Of a stretch of DNA of 64,000 nucleotides, positions 50,175 to 60,551 are shown piece by piece. The position numbers and the translations under genes are program-made. Each line of letters opens with the position of its first letter. Position 1 is the first letter of the stretch. The stretch is from positions 62,001-126,000 of the forward strand of contig CCNA01000060.1 in NCBI GenBank assembly GCA_000824805.1. The letters are read 5' to 3'. This DNA comes from Mesorhizobium sp. SOD10. Its GTDB lineage: Bacteria; Pseudomonadota; Alphaproteobacteria; Rhizobiales; Rhizobiaceae. The notes below the pieces were generated by a model that saw nothing but the letters and a program-made list of their open reading frames with translations, ran no database searches and was not told the DNA's origin.

Positions 50175-52256
50175 ATGGAGACCCGCATGACCAGCACGAT
50201 GACCAAAGCCCGGCCCGAATTGACCGCTGAAGATCCCTTCCTCTGGCTGGAAGACCGCAACGGCAAGGAAGCGCTGGACTGGGTTCATCGCCAGAATGCG
50301 CTGACTGTCGCCGAATTGCAGGGCGATCCCTCCTATCCGGCGACCTTCCAAACCGCGCTCGACCTGATGACGGCCGAGGACAATATGCCGGTCGGGGCCG
50401 CGCTTGCCGGCTACGTCTATAATTTCTGGCAGGACAAGACCAATGCGCTGGGTCTCTGGCGGCGCACGCCCGTCGCTTCCTACAAGACCGACAAGCCGGA
50501 ATGGGAGACGATCATCGATTTCGACCAGCTCTCGGCGAAGGAAGGCATCAAATGGGTGTTCGGCGGGGCGAGCCGGCTCTATCCCGACTTCGACCGCTGC
50601 CTGCTTTACATGTCGCCTGACGGCGGCGATGCCAGCGAGATGCGCGAATTCGACATCGCGACGAGGTCCTTTGTCGATGGCGGTTTTTCCGCGCGCGCTT
50701 CCAAGTCGGGTTTTTCCTGGCTGGACCGGGATACGGTGATCGTCTCGGCGGCTTTCGAGGACGAAGACAAGACGCAGTCAGGCTATCCGCGCGTCATCAA
50801 ACTCTGGCGACGCGGCACGAAGCTCGAGGACGCGACGCCGATCTTCGAGGGCGAGAAGCAGCATCTCTCGGTCGGCGGCGGCGTCGAATATGACGGTGAC
50901 AAGCGGCATGTGCTGCTCGGCAAGACGCTCGACTTCTTCACCTCGCACAGTTTCCTGCGGCTGGCTTCCGGCGAGAACCGGCGCATCCCGCTGCCCGACG
51001 ATGCCACCGACACGGCGGTCTTCAAGGGACAATTGATCTTCGGCGTGCGCAGCCCATGGACGGCGCCGGACGGCACGCGCTGCCTGCCCGACGGGCTTTA
51101 TTCCGTCGATTTCGACCGCTGGATCGAGAGCAGCGCATTCGGTCCGTTCGAAACCGTGCTTGCGCCGGCGCATCGCGTCTCGATCGCCGGGCTCGCCAGG
51201 ACGCAGGACCGGCTGTTCATCAACCTGATGGACAATGTGCGCGGCAAGGTCATCGCCTGCGATCGCACCGCCGACGGCTGGTCGCTCAAGCCGGTGGCGC
51301 TGCCCGACAACGGCAATGTCGGCATCAGCCATGTCGAGCATTTCGGCTCGAGCGTGTCTTTTTCCTTCACCGATTTCCTGACGCCGAGCTCGATCATCTG
51401 GTCGGACGACAATGGCGAGACACTCCAAACCGTGAAGTCGCAGCCGGCCCGCTTCGATGCTTCGCCCTATGTTTCGGAGCAGTTCGAGGTGCGCTCGAAG
51501 GACGGCACGATGATCCCTTATTTCGTGGTGCGGAGGCGCGACCAGAAAGGGCCGGTGCCGGCGCTGCTCTACGGCTATGGCGGCTTCGAAGTGCCGCTGC
51601 TGCCCGGCTATGCCGGCATCCGCGGCAAGCTCTGGCTGGACAGGGGCAACGCCTATGTCCAGGCCAATATCCGCGGCGGCGGCGAGTTCGGTCCGGCTTG
51701 GCACCAGGCGGCGCTCAAGGGCAAGCGCCAGAACGCCTTCGACGATTTCGCGGCCGTCGCCGAGGATGTGGTGAGGCGTGGCATCACCACGGCCGCGCAG
51801 CTCGGCATCCAGGGCGGCTCGAATGGCGGCCTGCTCACCGGAACAATGCTGACGCAGCGGCCGGAGCTGTTCGGCGCCGTCATCATCGACGTGCCGCTGC
51901 TCGATATGCTGCGCTACACCGAATTGCCGCCCGGCGCCTCGTGGATCGCCGAATATGGCGACCCCTCGAAGCCGGAGGAGGCGGCCTGGCTCGGCGCCTA
52001 TTCGCCCTACCAGCATGTCGCGGCGAATGTCGCCTATCCGCCGGTGCTGTTGATGACGTCCACCGCCGACGACCGCGTGCATCCCGGACATGCGCGCAAG
52101 ATGGCGGCGCGGCTGCAGGAGGCAAGCCATGGCCGGACGCTGTTCTTCGAGGAAACCGAAGGCGGCCATGGCGGGCGCGGAGACCGCCGGCCGCAGGCAG
52201 CGCAGACGGCGATGCGCTACATCTTCCTGCAGCGGTCGCTCCGTAAGACTGCCTGA
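50175..52256 (+). CDS. Prolyl oligopeptidase family serine peptidase
   Basis: The 693-residue protein starts with the S9A opening Glu-Asp-Pro-Phe-Leu-Trp-Leu-Glu-Asp. A propeller domain follows and then the hydrolase domain with Ser549 in Gly-Gly-Ser-Asn-Gly-Gly, Asp near 632-633 in Ala-Asp-Asp-Arg-Val, and His665 in Gly-Gly-His-Gly-Gly. It cuts short peptides after proline or basic residues. No signal peptide is visible. The ATG at 50175 follows GGAG by eight bases. A downstream 40-residue ORF is uncertain. Confidence 0.93.
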   Translation: METRMTSTMTKARPELTAEDPFLWLEDRNGKEALDWVHRQNALTVAELQGDPSYPATFQTALDLMTAEDNMPVGAALAGYVYNFWQDKTNALGLWRRTPVASYKTDKPEWETIIDFDQLSAKEGIKWVFGGASRLYPDFDRCLLYMSPDGGDASEMREFDIATRSFVDGGFSARASKSGFSWLDRDTVIVSAAFEDEDKTQSGYPRVIKLWRRGTKLEDATPIFEGEKQHLSVGGGVEYDGDKRHVLLGKTLDFFTSHSFLRLASGENRRIPLPDDATDTAVFKGQLIFGVRSPWTAPDGTRCLPDGLYSVDFDRWIESSAFGPFETVLAPAHRVSIAGLARTQDRLFINLMDNVRGKVIACDRTADGWSLKPVALPDNGNVGISHVEHFGSSVSFSFTDFLTPSSIIWSDDNGETLQTVKSQPARFDASPYVSEQFEVRSKDGTMIPYFVVRRRDQKGPVPALLYGYGGFEVPLLPGYAGIRGKLWLDRGNAYVQANIRGGGEFGPAWHQAALKGKRQNAFDDFAAVAEDVVRRGITTAAQLGIQGGSNGGLLTGTMLTQRPELFGAVIIDVPLLDMLRYTELPPGASWIAEYGDPSKPEEAAWLGAYSPYQHVAANVAYPPVLLMTSTADDRVHPGHARKMAARLQEASHGRTLFFEETEGGHGGRGDRRPQAAQTAMRYIFLQRSLRKTA

Positions 52257-52300
52257 CGGGGTGGCTTGAATTTTGGGCCTCAGGCGGCATAAGCTGCGCC

Positions 52301-52423
52301 ATGATCCGCTTCAGCACATCAGGCGCCTTCGGGGTCGCGGTGACGCCGTCACCGCGGACCCTTCGCGCCGAGCTTTTGCGGCTGTGCGCCCGCATCGGCT
52401 ATTCGCCGCCTGCCTTCCTCTGA
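52301..52423 (+). CDS. Possible 40-residue ORF
   Basis: A short open frame starting at ATG has a mixed polar sequence with Arg-rich ends and no family. It is the only ORF in the 218-base gap between the peptidase and the aminotransferase. No strong ribosome site is seen. Confidence 0.22.
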   Translation: MIRFSTSGAFGVAVTPSPRTLRAELLRLCARIGYSPPAFL

Positions 52424-52474
52424 CGAATCCGCCCCGGCTCCTGCCGGATTGATTCAAGAGGAAAGATCAAATCC

Positions 52475-53854
52475 ATGACTTATCAGAATTATTCGCTGAA
52501 GCAGCTTCAGCAGATCGATGCCGCGCATCACCTTCATCCCTTCACCGACCACAAGGAACTGCGTGAGGCGGGCTCGCGCATCATCACCCATGCCAAGGGC
52601 CCGTTCATCTACGATGCCGACGGTACCGAAATCCTCGACGGCATGGCGGGCCTGTGGTGCGTCAATGTCGGCTACGGCCGCGACGAGCTGGCCGAGGCGG
52701 CTTACGCGCAGATGAACGAACTGCCTTACTACAACTCCTTCTTCAAATGCTCGACGCCGACGCCGGTGCTGTTGTCGAAGAAGCTGGCGGAGCTGGCGCC
52801 GAATCACGTCGGCCAGGTCTTCTACGGCTCGTCCGGCTCGGAAGCCAACGACACGGCGCTTCGGCTCGTGCGCCATTACTGGGCGCTCGAAGGCAAGCCC
52901 GAGAAGAACCGCATCATCTCGCGCAAGTCTGCCTATCACGGCTCGACGATCGCCGGCACGTCGCTCGGCGGCATGGAGCCGATGCACAAGCAACTCGGCG
53001 GCGCGGTGCCCAACATCGTCCATGTGATGATGCCCTATGCCTATGAGCTGGCGCTGCCCGGCGAAAGCGACCATGATTTCGGCATCCGTGCGGCCAAGGC
53101 GGTCGAGGACGCGATCCTCGAGGCCGGCGCCGACAAGGTTGCCGCCTTCATCGGCGAGCCAGTGATGGGCGCCGGCGGGGTCAAGATCCCGCCGATGAGC
53201 TACTGGCCGGAAGTCGAGCGCATCTGCCGCAAATACGATGTGCTGCTGATGCTGGACGAGGTCATCACCGGCTATGGCCGCACCGGCGAATGGTTCGCGG
53301 CGCAGACTTTCGGCATCGAGCCCGACACCATCACCACCGCCAAGGCGCTGACCTCGGGCTACCAGCCGCTGTCGGCGCTGCTGGTCGGCGACCGTGTAGC
53401 TAAGACGCTGGTCGAGAAGGGCGGCGAGTTCTATCACGGCTACACCTATTCCGGTCACCCGGTGGCCTGCGCGGTGGCGCTGAAGAATCTCGAGATCATC
53501 GAGAAGGAAGGGCTGGTCGAGCGCGTCAGGAATGACACCGGGCCCTATTTCGCGCAGGCACTGCAGGAGCGCATCGCCGGACACAGACTGGTCGGCGAAG
53601 TGCGTTCGATCGGCCTGATGGGCGCGATCGAGATCGTCAAGGACAAGGCGACTAAAGAACGCTATCTGCCGTCGGGAAGCGCCGCCGTCGTCGTGCGCGA
53701 CCATGCGATCGCGAACGGCATGATGATGCGGGCTACCGGCGACACGATGATTCTCTCGCCGCCGCTGATCTGGACGCGCGACACGATCGACATGGCTTGC
53801 GAGCGCATCGCCAAGGCGCTCGATCTCGCGGATGCGGATTTGCGCCAGCGCTAG
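52475..53854 (+). CDS. Class III aminotransferase (omega-amino acid:pyruvate type)
   Basis: The 459-residue protein has the class III PLP fold: Gly-Ser-Ser-Gly-Ser-Glu-Ala-Asn-Asp near residue 120, Asp in Leu-Asp-Glu-Val-Ile-Thr-Gly-Tyr-Gly-Arg near 262, and the PLP lysine K290 in Thr-Thr-Ala-Lys-Ala-Leu-Thr-Ser-Gly-Tyr. The opening His-His-Leu-His-Pro-Phe-Thr-Asp matches omega-amino acid, putrescine or taurine:pyruvate aminotransferases. Substrate cannot be fixed. It stands alone, followed by a hairpin. Confidence 0.9.
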   Translation: MTYQNYSLKQLQQIDAAHHLHPFTDHKELREAGSRIITHAKGPFIYDADGTEILDGMAGLWCVNVGYGRDELAEAAYAQMNELPYYNSFFKCSTPTPVLLSKKLAELAPNHVGQVFYGSSGSEANDTALRLVRHYWALEGKPEKNRIISRKSAYHGSTIAGTSLGGMEPMHKQLGGAVPNIVHVMMPYAYELALPGESDHDFGIRAAKAVEDAILEAGADKVAAFIGEPVMGAGGVKIPPMSYWPEVERICRKYDVLLMLDEVITGYGRTGEWFAAQTFGIEPDTITTAKALTSGYQPLSALLVGDRVAKTLVEKGGEFYHGYTYSGHPVACAVALKNLEIIEKEGLVERVRNDTGPYFAQALQERIAGHRLVGEVRSIGLMGAIEIVKDKATKERYLPSGSAAVVVRDHAIANGMMMRATGDTMILSPPLIWTRDTIDMACERIAKALDLADADLRQR

Positions 53855-53865
53855 GCTAATCTGCG

Positions 53866-53898
53866 CCGGGCGCTCCTCGATCGGGCGCCCGGTCCTTC
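53866..53898 (+). terminator. Hairpin after the aminotransferase gene
   Basis: CCGGGCGC and GCGCCCGG pair perfectly across an eleven-base loop, 11 bases after the stop codon, followed by TCCTTCCT. The T run is weak. Confidence 0.55.
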
Positions 53899-53928
53899 CT
53901 GCACGACTCGGGAGGGTGTCTCCAAAAC

Positions 53929-53957
53929 GCAAAAACCGCGTCCCGGCGGGAACGCGG
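53929..53957 (-). terminator. Terminator on the minus strand after mmsB
   Basis: CCGCGTTCCCG with CGGGACGCGG on the minus strand forms a GC-rich stem, then TTTTTGCG. It lies about 220 bases beyond the mmsB stop. Confidence 0.65.
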
Positions 53958-54177
53958 CTCTGCCAGATACGCATGGCGTTTCGCTACAGGATACTTGCGA
54001 AACTTACGGGCTCCGGTACGCGAGACCTGATCCGGAGCGCCGGGCAGACGCGATGTCCGCCTCGCAGTCCGTTTTAAAGGCACATCGTTACCGGTGAGTT
54101 AGCGAGACCTTAAGCAAATCTAAATTTGCCGGCTTTGTGTCGAAAAAATCCGCTAATAACCGTTCGAAAGCAGCTGT

Positions 54178-55062
54178 TTAGCTGTTGTCGCCGCGCAGGA
54201 AATTTATGATGCCGGAAAAATCCGCGCCGGCGTGGCCTTGTGCGTTGAATAAGGCATAAAGCTGCGTGGCTTCGGCGCCGAGCGGGGTCACGGCGCCGGC
54301 GCTCTGCGCGGCTTCCTGCGACAATTTCAGGTCCTTCAGCATCAGCGCGGCGGCAAAGCCGGGCTTGTAGTCGCGGTTGGCCGGCGAAGCCGGAACGGGG
54401 CCGGGCACCGGGCAGTAGGTAGTGAGCGACCAGCATTGGCCCGACGAGGTCGAGGCGACGTCGTACAGCGCCTGGTGCGACAGGCCGAGCTTCTCGGCCA
54501 GCACGAAGGCCTCGGCGACGCCGATCATCGAAATGCCGAGAATCATGTTGTTGCAAATCTTGGCCGCCTGTCCGGCGCCGTCGCCGCCGCAATGGACGAC
54601 ACACCCGGCCATCGGCTTCAGGATCGGCTCGGCGGCGGCAAACGCTTCATCCGAGCCGCCGGCCATGAAGGTGAGGGTGCCGGCGGTAGCACCACCCGTG
54701 CCGCCGGAGACCGGGGCATCGATCGATTGCAGGTCATGCTTGGCGGCAATCGCATGCGCCTTGCGCGCCGATTCAACATCGATGGTGGAGGAATCGATGA
54801 ACAGCGCGCCTTTCTTTGCCTTGGGCGCAATGTCCTCATAGACCGACAGAACATGCTTGCCGGCCGGCAGCATGGTGATGACGACATCGGCGTCCTTCAC
54901 CGCGGCAACGGCGTTCGCCATCACGGTGACGCCATGTTCCTTTGCGACGGCAAGGTTCTCCGGCACAAGATCGAAGCCGAGAACTGGATGCCCCGCTTTT
55001 ACGAGGTTGGCGGCCATAGGATTACCCATGTTACCGAGGCCGATGAAGGCGATGGTCGCCAT
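54178..55062 (-). CDS. mmsB: 3-hydroxyisobutyrate dehydrogenase
   Basis: The 294-residue protein has the NAD motif Gly8-x-Gly10-x2-Gly13, the substrate motif Asp-Ala-Pro-Val-Ser-Gly-Gly at residues 115-121, and catalytic Lys168 in Gly-Gln-Ala-Ala-Lys-Ile-Cys-Asn-Asn. It oxidises 3-hydroxyisobutyrate in valine breakdown. The acyl-CoA dehydrogenase gene upstream on the same strand probably acts in the same path. A four-helix-bundle gene with heptamer arrays lies between them. GGGAG before the ATG lies just after the array. Confidence 0.93.
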   Translation of the reverse strand: MATIAFIGLGNMGNPMAANLVKAGHPVLGFDLVPENLAVAKEHGVTVMANAVAAVKDADVVITMLPAGKHVLSVYEDIAPKAKKGALFIDSSTIDVESARKAHAIAAKHDLQSIDAPVSGGTGGATAGTLTFMAGGSDEAFAAAEPILKPMAGCVVHCGGDGAGQAAKICNNMILGISMIGVAEAFVLAEKLGLSHQALYDVASTSSGQCWSLTTYCPVPGPVPASPANRDYKPGFAAALMLKDLKLSQEAAQSAGAVTPLGAEATQLYALFNAQGHAGADFSGIINFLRGDNS

Positions 55063-55078
55063 AATGGTGCTCCCAGGT

Positions 55079-55113
<35 letters not shown>

Positions 55114-55114
55114 T

Positions 55115-55483
55115 CTATTCAGGTGCGAGCTTGATAATAAGCTGGCGAAGCATTTTTCCGATCGCTTCTGTAGCTGACAGCATATGATGGACCTCATTAC
55201 CAGTGGCCAGGCCGATGCGTTCAGCGATTTGGAGATGCGTCTCAAGCTCCTTGAGCGAGCCTTGCGCTATCCTGAGAAACTGCTGGTAAGAGCCGGTGTT
55301 ATCTCGGCCGTAACCTTCCGCAATATTTGCCGGGATAGACGTGGCTGAGCGGCGAATTTGGCTGGTCAGCCCGTACAATTCCTCTTTTGGCCATGCCTTG
55401 GTCAAGGTGTAGGTACCGACAGCCAAATCCATAGCCTGCTGCCAGACGATCAAATCCTTGTACGAGTTGATCTTGCCGGTCAT
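55115..55483 (-). CDS. Four-helix-bundle protein (S23/23S rRNA intervening-sequence family)
   Basis: The 122-residue protein fits the family named after the 23S rRNA intervening sequence: Val-Trp-Gln-Gln-Ala-Met-Asp near the start, then Glu-Glu-Leu-Tyr-Gly-Leu-Thr-Ser-Gln-Ile-Arg-Arg-Ser-Ala and Ser-Ile-Pro-Ala-Asn-Ile-Ala-Glu-Gly-Tyr-Gly-Arg. The family is widespread and unexplained, with members in rRNA spacers and repeat-flanked places. Here it is bracketed by inverted heptamer arrays and splits an apparent valine operon, which suggests an acquired element. Confidence 0.93.
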   Translation of the reverse strand: MTGKINSYKDLIVWQQAMDLAVGTYTLTKAWPKEELYGLTSQIRRSATSIPANIAEGYGRDNTGSYQQFLRIAQGSLKELETHLQIAERIGLATGNEVHHMLSATEAIGKMLRQLIIKLAPE

Positions 55484-55488
55484 CTTTC

Positions 55489-56694
<1,206 letters not shown>

Positions 56695-56833
56695 GGCGTG
56701 CTCCCTGTCGCTTCAGGCCTTGTGGCCTGTCGTTTTTGGCTTTGCGCGCCGTTCAATCTAGACCAATGATGCCGCCGCGCAACCCGGGCCGTTGAGAACC
56801 GGCTGTGCACGGAATGACCAACGGAGCTCTTGC

Positions 56834-57439
56834 GTGCCGACAATTTTCGATGAGTTGCTGGAGCGGTTCCAAGCCTATCTCGCCGGCGTCGACAGCGATC
56901 TCGTCGCGGATGAAGTCGCGCGCATCGGCTGGGACATGCCTGTCCGTTCTCTCGAACCGCGCGCGATTGACTGCCTTGGCCTTCTCGATCGCATCGCCGA
57001 GCTGGCGCCGACAAACGCCAGGCCGCTGGCGCGGTTCGTTGCCGATCATCGGGCTGAGCTGCGCTGGGGGCAGACCTATACCGCCGCCGATTTCGGGCAG
57101 GGTTTCATCGACAATTACGGTTGGCTGGAGGTTTTCGGCACGCGCGGGCATTTCGTCAATGACGCTGCCGCGGGCGGTCTGCTGATCCTCGGGCCGGGCA
57201 TCATCTATCCCGACCATCACCACATCGCGGAAGAAATCTACATTCCGCTGACCAGCGGCACCGAGTGGCGGATGGGGGAGGGGAACTTTCATATTCGCGA
57301 CGCCGGCGAGGTCATTCACCACGCCTCCAACGTCAGCCATGCCATGCGCACGGGCACGGAGCCGCTGATGGCGCTCTATCTCTGGCGCGGCGGGCCGCTG
57401 GCGCAGAAATCAATCATCGGCTCGGGAGGCAAGGGCTGA
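56834..57439 (+). CDS. DddQ/DddL-like cupin (DMSP lyase family)
   Basis: The 201-residue protein has a C-terminal cupin with His128-His129-His130, Glu134, Tyr136 and His169, the His-x3-Glu-x-Tyr ... His pattern of DddQ-type dimethylsulfoniopropionate lyases (Tyr acting as base). The N-terminal helical part matches too. The start GTG at 56834 follows GGAG by seven bases. Many soil rhizobia carry family members where DMSP cleavage has not been shown, so other cupin chemistry is possible. It overlaps cobQ by one base (TGATG). Confidence 0.8.
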   Translation: MPTIFDELLERFQAYLAGVDSDLVADEVARIGWDMPVRSLEPRAIDCLGLLDRIAELAPTNARPLARFVADHRAELRWGQTYTAADFGQGFIDNYGWLEVFGTRGHFVNDAAAGGLLILGPGIIYPDHHHIAEEIYIPLTSGTEWRMGEGNFHIRDAGEVIHHASNVSHAMRTGTEPLMALYLWRGGPLAQKSIIGSGGKG

Positions 57440-58911
57440 TGGCCAAGGCGATCATGCTGCAGGGCACCGGCTCCGATGTCGGCAAGACCGTGCTGGTGGC
57501 CGGGCTTTGCCGCGCCGCGAAGAATCGCGGATTGAAGGTCAGGCCGTTCAAGCCGCAGAACATGTCGAACAACGCCGCCGTCGCCGACATTCCTGGCGAC
57601 AAAGCCGGCGAGGGCGAGATCGGCCGCGGGCAATGGCTGCAGGCACTGGCCTGCGGGGTGAGGCCGACCGTCCATATGAACCCGGTGCTGCTCAAGCCGC
57701 AGAGCGATATCGGCTCGCAAGTGGTGGTGCAGGGCAAGGTCCATGGCGAGGCGCGGGCGCGCGACTACCAGGCGATGAAAGCCGGGCTGATGGACGCGGT
57801 GCTGGAGTCCTGGGCGAAGGTCGGCGAGGGCGCGGATCTTGTCATCGTCGAGGGCGCCGGCTCGCCGGCCGAGATCAATCTCAGGAGCCGCGACATCGCC
57901 AATATGGGCTTTGCCACGCGCACCAATGTGCCGGTGATCCTGGTCAGCGACATCGATCGCGGCGGCGTTATTGCCTCCGTCGCCGGCACGCATCTCATCC
58001 TGCCGGAGGAAGACCGGCGCATGATCGCCGGCTATCTCATCAACAAGTTCCGCGGCGATGTCTTGCTGTTTGACGACGGGATCAGCGCGATCGGAAAGTT
58101 CACTGGCTGGCGTTGTTTCGGGGTCGTGCCGTGGCTGAAGGCGGCCGCACGGCTGCCTTCAGAGGATTCCGTCGTGCTCGAGCGTCTTGCTGCCGGCGAG
58201 AAGCGGGCGCTGAAGGTGGCGGTGCCGATGCTGGCGCGCATCGCCAATTTCGACGATCTCGATCCGCTGAAGGCCGAACCGCAGGTCGAGGTGGTGTTCG
58301 TGCCGTCAGGCAAGAGGCTGCCGGAAGATGCCGGACTGGTGGTCATTCCCGGGTCGAAATCGACGATCGGCGATCTCATCAAATTCCGCGAGAACGGCTG
58401 GGATCGCGATCTTCTCGCCCATCGCAAGCGCGGCGGCCATATCGTCGGCATTTGCGGCGGCTACCAGATGCTCGGCAGCAGGGTGACCGACCCAGACGGC
58501 ATCGAGGGCAGCGTGACCGAGGCCGAGGGTCTCGGCCTGCTCGACATCGAAACGGTGATGGAGCCTGAAAAGACGGTGCGCAATTCAATCGCGCGTTCGG
58601 TGCAGTTCGGGCTGCCGCTCGAAGGCTACGAAATCCATCTCGGCCGCACCACCGGCCCGGACACGGCGCGGCCCTCGACGATCCTCAACGGCGCCGAGGA
58701 CGGCGCCGTTTCCGCCGACGGCAAGGTGATCGGCACCTATCTGCACGGGCTGTTTTCAGCCGACGCCTTTCGCGCCGCCTATCTGGAGAGCCTTGGCGTG
58801 AGAGGAGGCGGCGTCGATTACCGCGCCGACGTCGAGAAGGCGCTGGACGAGGTCGCGGCCGAGCTGGAACGGCATCTCGACTGCGACGCGATTTTTGGGC
58901 TGGCGCGCTGA
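57439..58911 (+). CDS. cobQ: Cobyric acid synthase CobQ
   Basis: The 490-residue amidotransferase makes cobyric acid by ATP-dependent amidation of adenosylcobyrinate a,c-diamide, a late step in cobalamin synthesis. It has a dethiobiotin-synthetase-like domain with Gly-Thr-Gly-Ser-Asp-Val-Gly-Lys-Thr near residue 9, and a glutamine amidotransferase domain with nucleophile Cys339 in Gly-Ile-Cys-Gly-Gly-Tyr. The ATG at 57439 overlaps the DddQ-like stop. No other cob gene is adjacent. Cobalamin is needed for the corrinoid system in this window. Confidence 0.96.
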   Translation: MAKAIMLQGTGSDVGKTVLVAGLCRAAKNRGLKVRPFKPQNMSNNAAVADIPGDKAGEGEIGRGQWLQALACGVRPTVHMNPVLLKPQSDIGSQVVVQGKVHGEARARDYQAMKAGLMDAVLESWAKVGEGADLVIVEGAGSPAEINLRSRDIANMGFATRTNVPVILVSDIDRGGVIASVAGTHLILPEEDRRMIAGYLINKFRGDVLLFDDGISAIGKFTGWRCFGVVPWLKAAARLPSEDSVVLERLAAGEKRALKVAVPMLARIANFDDLDPLKAEPQVEVVFVPSGKRLPEDAGLVVIPGSKSTIGDLIKFRENGWDRDLLAHRKRGGHIVGICGGYQMLGSRVTDPDGIEGSVTEAEGLGLLDIETVMEPEKTVRNSIARSVQFGLPLEGYEIHLGRTTGPDTARPSTILNGAEDGAVSADGKVIGTYLHGLFSADAFRAAYLESLGVRGGGVDYRADVEKALDEVAAELERHLDCDAIFGLAR

Positions 58912-59331
58912 CTACGCCTTCTCGCCCGCCTTCGGCCAGTAGGTCCCGAAAGACCAGACATTGCCTTCCGGGTCGAGGCAGATGAACTCGCGGCTGCCAT
59001 AGTCGCGGTCGACCAGTTCCTGGATGATTTTCGCACCGGCCTTCTTGGCGCGCGCATAGGCCGCGTCGGCGTCATCGACGGCGACGTAGATCGACTTGCC
59101 GCCGCCACCGCTTGGATCACCGACCATCTTGCCGTAGTCGTCGTCGCGCGCGGTGCCCAGCATGATCATCGAGGACCCGAAGGTGAGCTCGGCGTGGTGG
59201 ACTATATCGCCCTCGCCATAGCGGGCGCGAAGTTCAAAGCCGAAGGCCTCGCTGAGCCAGTCGATCATCTTGGCCGCGTTCCTGTAACGCAGGGCTGGAT
59301 AGAGACGGGGTGCTTCGTTTGCTGTCGGCAT
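58912..59331 (-). CDS. VOC family protein (glyoxalase/PhnB-like)
   Basis: The 139-residue protein has the paired beta-alpha-beta-beta-beta units of the vicinal oxygen chelate fold, with Tyr-Pro-Ala-Leu-Arg-Tyr near the start and Val-Trp-Ser-Phe-Gly-Thr-Tyr near the end. It resembles bleomycin-resistance/PhnB proteins. Its stop faces the cobQ stop with no gap. Function unknown. Confidence 0.88.
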   Translation of the reverse strand: MPTANEAPRLYPALRYRNAAKMIDWLSEAFGFELRARYGEGDIVHHAELTFGSSMIMLGTARDDDYGKMVGDPSGGGGKSIYVAVDDADAAYARAKKAGAKIIQELVDRDYGSREFICLDPEGNVWSFGTYWPKAGEKA

Positions 59332-59415
59332 GACAATCTCCCTGTGTCGGTTGATGATGCCAGTCTGTGCGAGGCCGGTTTCCGCGTCTTGAAGAAATGT
59401 TACCTCGCCTGAGGG

Positions 59416-60246
59416 CTACATCGTCGCCGCGAGCCCCGTCGGCGTTTCGCCGGCAAGCTGGCGGAATTCACGCACTAGATGCGCCTGGTCGGCATAGCCG
59501 CAATCGGCTGCGATGCCGGCCCAGTCGTCCTGCCGCTTCGACAGTGACAGCGCGCGGTTGAAGCGCACGATGCGCGACAAGGTCTTCGGGCCGATGCCGA
59601 TCGCGTCGGCGAATTTGGCCGCCAGATGCTTGCGGCTCCAGCCGATTTCGCCCGCGAGCGCGGAAATGCGGGTGCGGCCGCCCGACGCGACGACCGTCCG
59701 GTAGGCCCAGGCGATTTCGGGCGAAAGCGCATGCGCCTCCGCCAGGCGGCCGGCAATATAGTTCTCGGCGATGTCGAAGCGCCTGTCCCAATCCGACGCC
59801 TCGCCGAGTCGTTCGCGCAGCGCGATGCCGTCAAAACCCAGCGCATCGTCCAGCCCGACCATGCGATCCCGCAGCTCGCTCATCGGCAGGCCGAAGAATT
59901 GCCTGGCGCCAAGCGGTGTGAAATTGACCTGGACACAGCAGGCACCGCCGAAGGATTCGATCATGACCGGCCCGGCAAAGAGGCCGGCGGCGAAGCTGGC
60001 GTAGCGGTCATTGTCGCCAGGCGTGTGGCCGAGCCCGATGGCGAAGGCTTCGGCAAAGCTGATCACCAGCGGCACGGTCAGCGAGGCATATTCGACGATG
60101 CGGAAATGGCCGGGCCATATCTCCCGATAGCCGCAGATATCGGTGACGATGCCTGCGAGCGAGGCCGCAGGCTTGCGCCGCACCATCTCGAAATGGAGGG
60201 CGGGAGCGCGATTATCCTGGCGGTGGCGCTCTGTCTCGTCGGACAT
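59416..60246 (-). CDS. AraC family transcriptional regulator
   Basis: The 276-residue protein has an N-terminal DUF6597-like domain and a C-terminal AraC helix-turn-helix (about residues 180-270: Ile-Gly-Pro-Lys-Thr-Leu-Ser-Arg-Ile-Val-Arg-Phe-Asn-Arg-Ala-Leu). It follows the VOC gene on the same strand, 84 bases away, and may regulate it. Confidence 0.88.
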   Translation of the reverse strand: MSDETERHRQDNRAPALHFEMVRRKPAASLAGIVTDICGYREIWPGHFRIVEYASLTVPLVISFAEAFAIGLGHTPGDNDRYASFAAGLFAGPVMIESFGGACCVQVNFTPLGARQFFGLPMSELRDRMVGLDDALGFDGIALRERLGEASDWDRRFDIAENYIAGRLAEAHALSPEIAWAYRTVVASGGRTRISALAGEIGWSRKHLAAKFADAIGIGPKTLSRIVRFNRALSLSKRQDDWAGIAADCGYADQAHLVREFRQLAGETPTGLAATM

Positions 60247-60275
60247 CCCGCGAGCCTAGCAGACCGTGTCCCCAA

Positions 60276-60305
60276 ATCAAAAGCGCCCGGCAGGGCCGGG
60301 CGCTC
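60276..60305 (-). terminator. Terminator of the small membrane-protein gene
   Basis: AGCGCCCGGC and GCCGGGCGCT pair over ten bases with a three-base loop; on the minus strand TTTTGATTT follows. It lies 24 bases after the small gene's stop. Confidence 0.88.
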
Positions 60306-60328
60306 CGAGTTGCCCGAGATCTGCGAAT

Positions 60329-60499
60329 TCAAGCGCCGCGCATCAAACAGCCGGCGGCGAGCACGATATAGGCGATGAGCATGATCCAAACGGACGCAAA
60401 CGGAATGAATGCAAGCAGGCCAAGAGCGGCAAGAAGGCCGATGATGGCGATGACCAACGAAATAATGAACACAAGCTGGGTGGGTGCACTGAGATTCAT
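60329..60499 (-). CDS. Small membrane protein, 56 residues
   Basis: The protein has two membrane segments (about residues 7-27 and 30-50), few charged residues, and ends Cys-Leu-Met-Arg-Gly-Ala. The ATG at 60499 has GGAGGG upstream. It ends before a strong terminator, so it is a real transcript. No family recognised. Confidence 0.65.
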   Translation of the reverse strand: MNLSAPTQLVFIISLVIAIIGLLAALGLLAFIPFASVWIMLIAYIVLAAGCLMRGA

Positions 60500-60551
60500 G
60501 TCTGGTCCCTCCAACATGATTCGCAACGCTGGAATTGTACCAGCAGCCGCC

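Larger units (their letters stand above)
53855..54177. other. Gap between aminotransferase and mmsB, two terminators and a small stem
   Basis: The gap of 323 bases holds a plus-strand terminator-like hairpin at 53866, a minus-strand terminator at 53929, and the stem GCAAAT-CTAA-ATTTGC at 54113. No ORF is supported. Confidence 0.5.
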
